Part shown: piece after piece, positions 4,781-6,195 of the stretch
Layout: every line of letters begins with the position of its first letter
Numbering within the stretch: the first letter of the stretch is position 1
The notes under the pieces: generated by a model
The model's database searches: none
Told to the model about the DNA's origin: nothing
The model's input: the letters and a program-made list of their open reading frames with translations, nothing else
Assembly: GCA_019114645.1 (NCBI GenBank)
Contig: DXFC01000225.1
Span: 1 to 6,195 of the forward strand
DNA: 6,195 nucleotides
Origin: Candidatus Halomonas stercoripullorum
GTDB lineage: Bacteria; Pseudomonadota; Gammaproteobacteria; Pseudomonadales; Halomonadaceae
Reading direction: 5' to 3'
Made by a program: the position numbers and the translations under genes

Positions 4781-6195
4781 ATGAGCGGTGAAGTACTAAT
4801 CAACCTGACGCCGATGGAAACCCGCGTGGCGGTAGTGGAAAACGGCGTACTACAGGAAGCGCTGATCGAGCGCACACGGCGACGCGGCATCGTTGGCAAT
4901 ATCTACAAAGGGCGTGTCGTGCGGGTGCTACCCGGCATGCAGGCGGCCTTCGTCGATATCGGGCTTGAGCGTGCCGCTTTTATTCATGCCCAGGAAGTGA
5001 TGCCGCCGGCCACGCCGCCGGAAGAACAAGCGAGCATCGCTCAGCTGCTACATGAAGGGCAGGCGTTGGTGGTGCAGGTCACCAAGGATCCAATCGGCTC
5101 CAAGGGCGCACGCTTGACCACCCATCTCTCGGTTCCTTCTCGGCATCTGGTCTACATGCCCGAAGCCGGCCATCACGGTGTTTCCCAGCGTATCGAGGAT
5201 GAGCAGGAGCGTGAGCGACTGCGCGAGCTGATCGAGTTGTGCCAGAGCGAGCAGGAGATTGAGGTTGCCGGTGGCTTCATCGTGCGTACTGCCGCCGAGA
5301 ACGTGGGCAGGGACGAGCTGTTCGCCGATATGCACTTTCTGCTGCGTCTCTGGCGTAAAGTCAGTGAACGCATGGTGACCGCATCGGCGCCTAGCGTTAT
5401 CTATAGCGACTTGCCGCTGTTTATCCGCACCCTGCGTGACTTGATGCGTGATGATATCGAGAAGGTGCGTATCGACTCGCGGGAAAACTACCTCAAGATG
5501 GTGGAGTTCGCCGAGGAGTTCATGCCCGATGCCAAGTCGCGCATCGAGTATTACCCCGGTGAGCGCCCCATTTTTGACCTCTATAGTGTTGAGGATGAGA
5601 TTCAGAAGGCGCTGGGGCGCAAGGTTCAGCTCAAGTCCGGCGGCTATCTGGTGATCGACCCCACCGAAGCCATGACCACCATTGACGTTAATACCGGTGG
5701 CTATGTGGGGCATCGCAATCTTGAGGAAACCATCTTCAAGACCAACCTTGAGGCGGCCAACGCCATTGCGCGTCAATTACGGCTGCGTAATCTGGGCGGT
5801 ATCATCATTGTCGATTTCATCGACATGGAGGATACCGAGCATCAACGCCAGGTATTGCGGGTACTTGAAAAAGCCCTGGAGCGCGACCACGCCAAGACCA
5901 AGTGCACCGGTGTTACCGAGCTTGGCCTGGTGCAACTGACGCGCAAGCGCACCCGTGAGAGCCTGGAGCAGACACTGTCGGAACCCTGCTCTACCTGCAG
6001 CGGGCGCGGCACGCTGAAAACGGCAGAAACAGTGTGTTACGAGATTTTTCGTGAAATCCTGCGCGAAGAGCGGGCCTACAACGCGGAAACTTACATGGTG
6101 CTGGCCTCACAACCCGTGGTGGATCGCCTGCTCGACGAAGAGTCCGCTGCGGTGGCTGACTTGGAAACCTTTATTGGCAAGACCATTCGCTTCCA
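4781..6195 (+). CDS. rng: Ribonuclease G (3' end outside window)
   Basis: RNase E/G-family endoribonuclease that cuts single-stranded AU-rich RNA, prefers 5'-monophosphate ends, matures the 16S rRNA 5' end and takes part in mRNA decay (family knowledge). I translated 471 codons without interruption before the window edge; E. coli RNase G has 489 aa, so only about 15-20 residues are missing. Order: N-terminal MSGEVLINLTPMETRVAV, S1 RNA-binding region about 38-128 (GIVGNIYKGRVVRVLPGMQAAFVDIG), a 5'-sensor region around 165-172 (GGFIVRTA), and the DNase I-like catalytic part with Asp302 and Asn304 (IDVNTG) and Asp345 (IIIVDFIDM), matching RNase E Asp303, Asn305 and Asp346. The zinc-link cysteines are Cys403 and Cys406 in EPCSTCSGRG. 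There is no sign of the long RNase E C-terminal scaffold: the visible C-terminal part aligns with that of E. coli RNase G. The start is set by homology and by AAGGA 7 nt upstream. It follows maf after 140 nt. Confidence 0.97.
   Translation, partial: MSGEVLINLTPMETRVAVVENGVLQEALIERTRRRGIVGNIYKGRVVRVLPGMQAAFVDIGLERAAFIHAQEVMPPATPPEEQASIAQLLHEGQALVVQVTKDPIGSKGARLTTHLSVPSRHLVYMPEAGHHGVSQRIEDEQERERLRELIELCQSEQEIEVAGGFIVRTAAENVGRDELFADMHFLLRLWRKVSERMVTASAPSVIYSDLPLFIRTLRDLMRDDIEKVRIDSRENYLKMVEFAEEFMPDAKSRIEYYPGERPIFDLYSVEDEIQKALGRKVQLKSGGYLVIDPTEAMTTIDVNTGGYVGHRNLEETIFKTNLEAANAIARQLRLRNLGGIIIVDFIDMEDTEHQRQVLRVLEKALERDHAKTKCTGVTELGLVQLTRKRTRESLEQTLSEPCSTCSGRGTLKTAETVCYEIFREILREERAYNAETYMVLASQPVVDRLLDEESAAVADLETFIGKTIRF

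Noticed and set aside
5048..5776. Open reading frame of 242 codons on the minus strand
   Set aside because: It lies entirely inside rng, which has all its catalytic motifs in the plus frame. The product shows no recognisable domain and looks like an antisense shadow of GC-rich codon use.
1..6195. Mobile element, CRISPR array, tRNA/rRNA or novel multi-gene system
   Set aside because: Nearly all of the window is accounted for by seven well-known housekeeping genes with conserved order. The gaps are 59, 212, 74, about 13 and 140 nt, with no repeats of array type, no transposase or integrase, and no RNA gene pattern.

Overview
The window is an ordinary conserved housekeeping region of a gammaproteobacterium, most likely a Halomonas-like or Pseudomonas-like organism. 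The basis is GC-rich coding sequence, proteins that look closest to those lineages, and gene order. From memory, P. aeruginosa has the same divergent arrangement (gatB-gatA-gatC facing mreB-mreC-mreD-maf-rng), and E. coli keeps mreBCD-yhdE-rng. I could not run a database search, so the genus is an inference.

Left part, minus strand (1-1264): gatC (complete, 95 aa) is followed after 59 nt by gatA, which runs off the left edge after 305 codons. These are subunits of the GatCAB amidotransferase, which makes Gln-tRNA(Gln) and/or Asn-tRNA(Asn) by transamidation. gatB is expected beyond the edge. The gatC-gatA gap holds a strong imperfect hairpin. Centre (1265-1476): a 212-nt divergent intergenic region that must hold the outward promoters, with an AT-richer stretch on the gatC side and a 7-bp hairpin on the mreB side.

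Right part, plus strand (1477-6195): mreB, mreC, mreD, maf (yhdE type) and rng (RNase G; about the last 15-20 codons are cut off by the window edge). MreB is the actin-like cell-shape filament, MreC the periplasmic bitopic scaffold and MreD the polytopic membrane partner; together they guide lateral-wall peptidoglycan synthesis. Maf is a nucleotide pyrophosphatase and RNase G a 5'-end-dependent endoribonuclease. mreC/mreD overlap by 1 nt and mreD/maf are practically contiguous, so mreBCD-maf looks like one operon. rng follows a 140-nt gap that may hold its own promoter.

I see no mobile element, CRISPR array, RNA gene, pseudogene or undescribed multi-gene system. The points worth a second look are small: the mreC start (no ATG; family homology and the best ribosome-binding site point to an AUU codon, the alternative being an upstream GUG), a 15-nt-periodic AGGTG series in the mreB-mreC gap, the gatC-gatA hairpin, and a palindrome over a possible -10 element upstream of rng.
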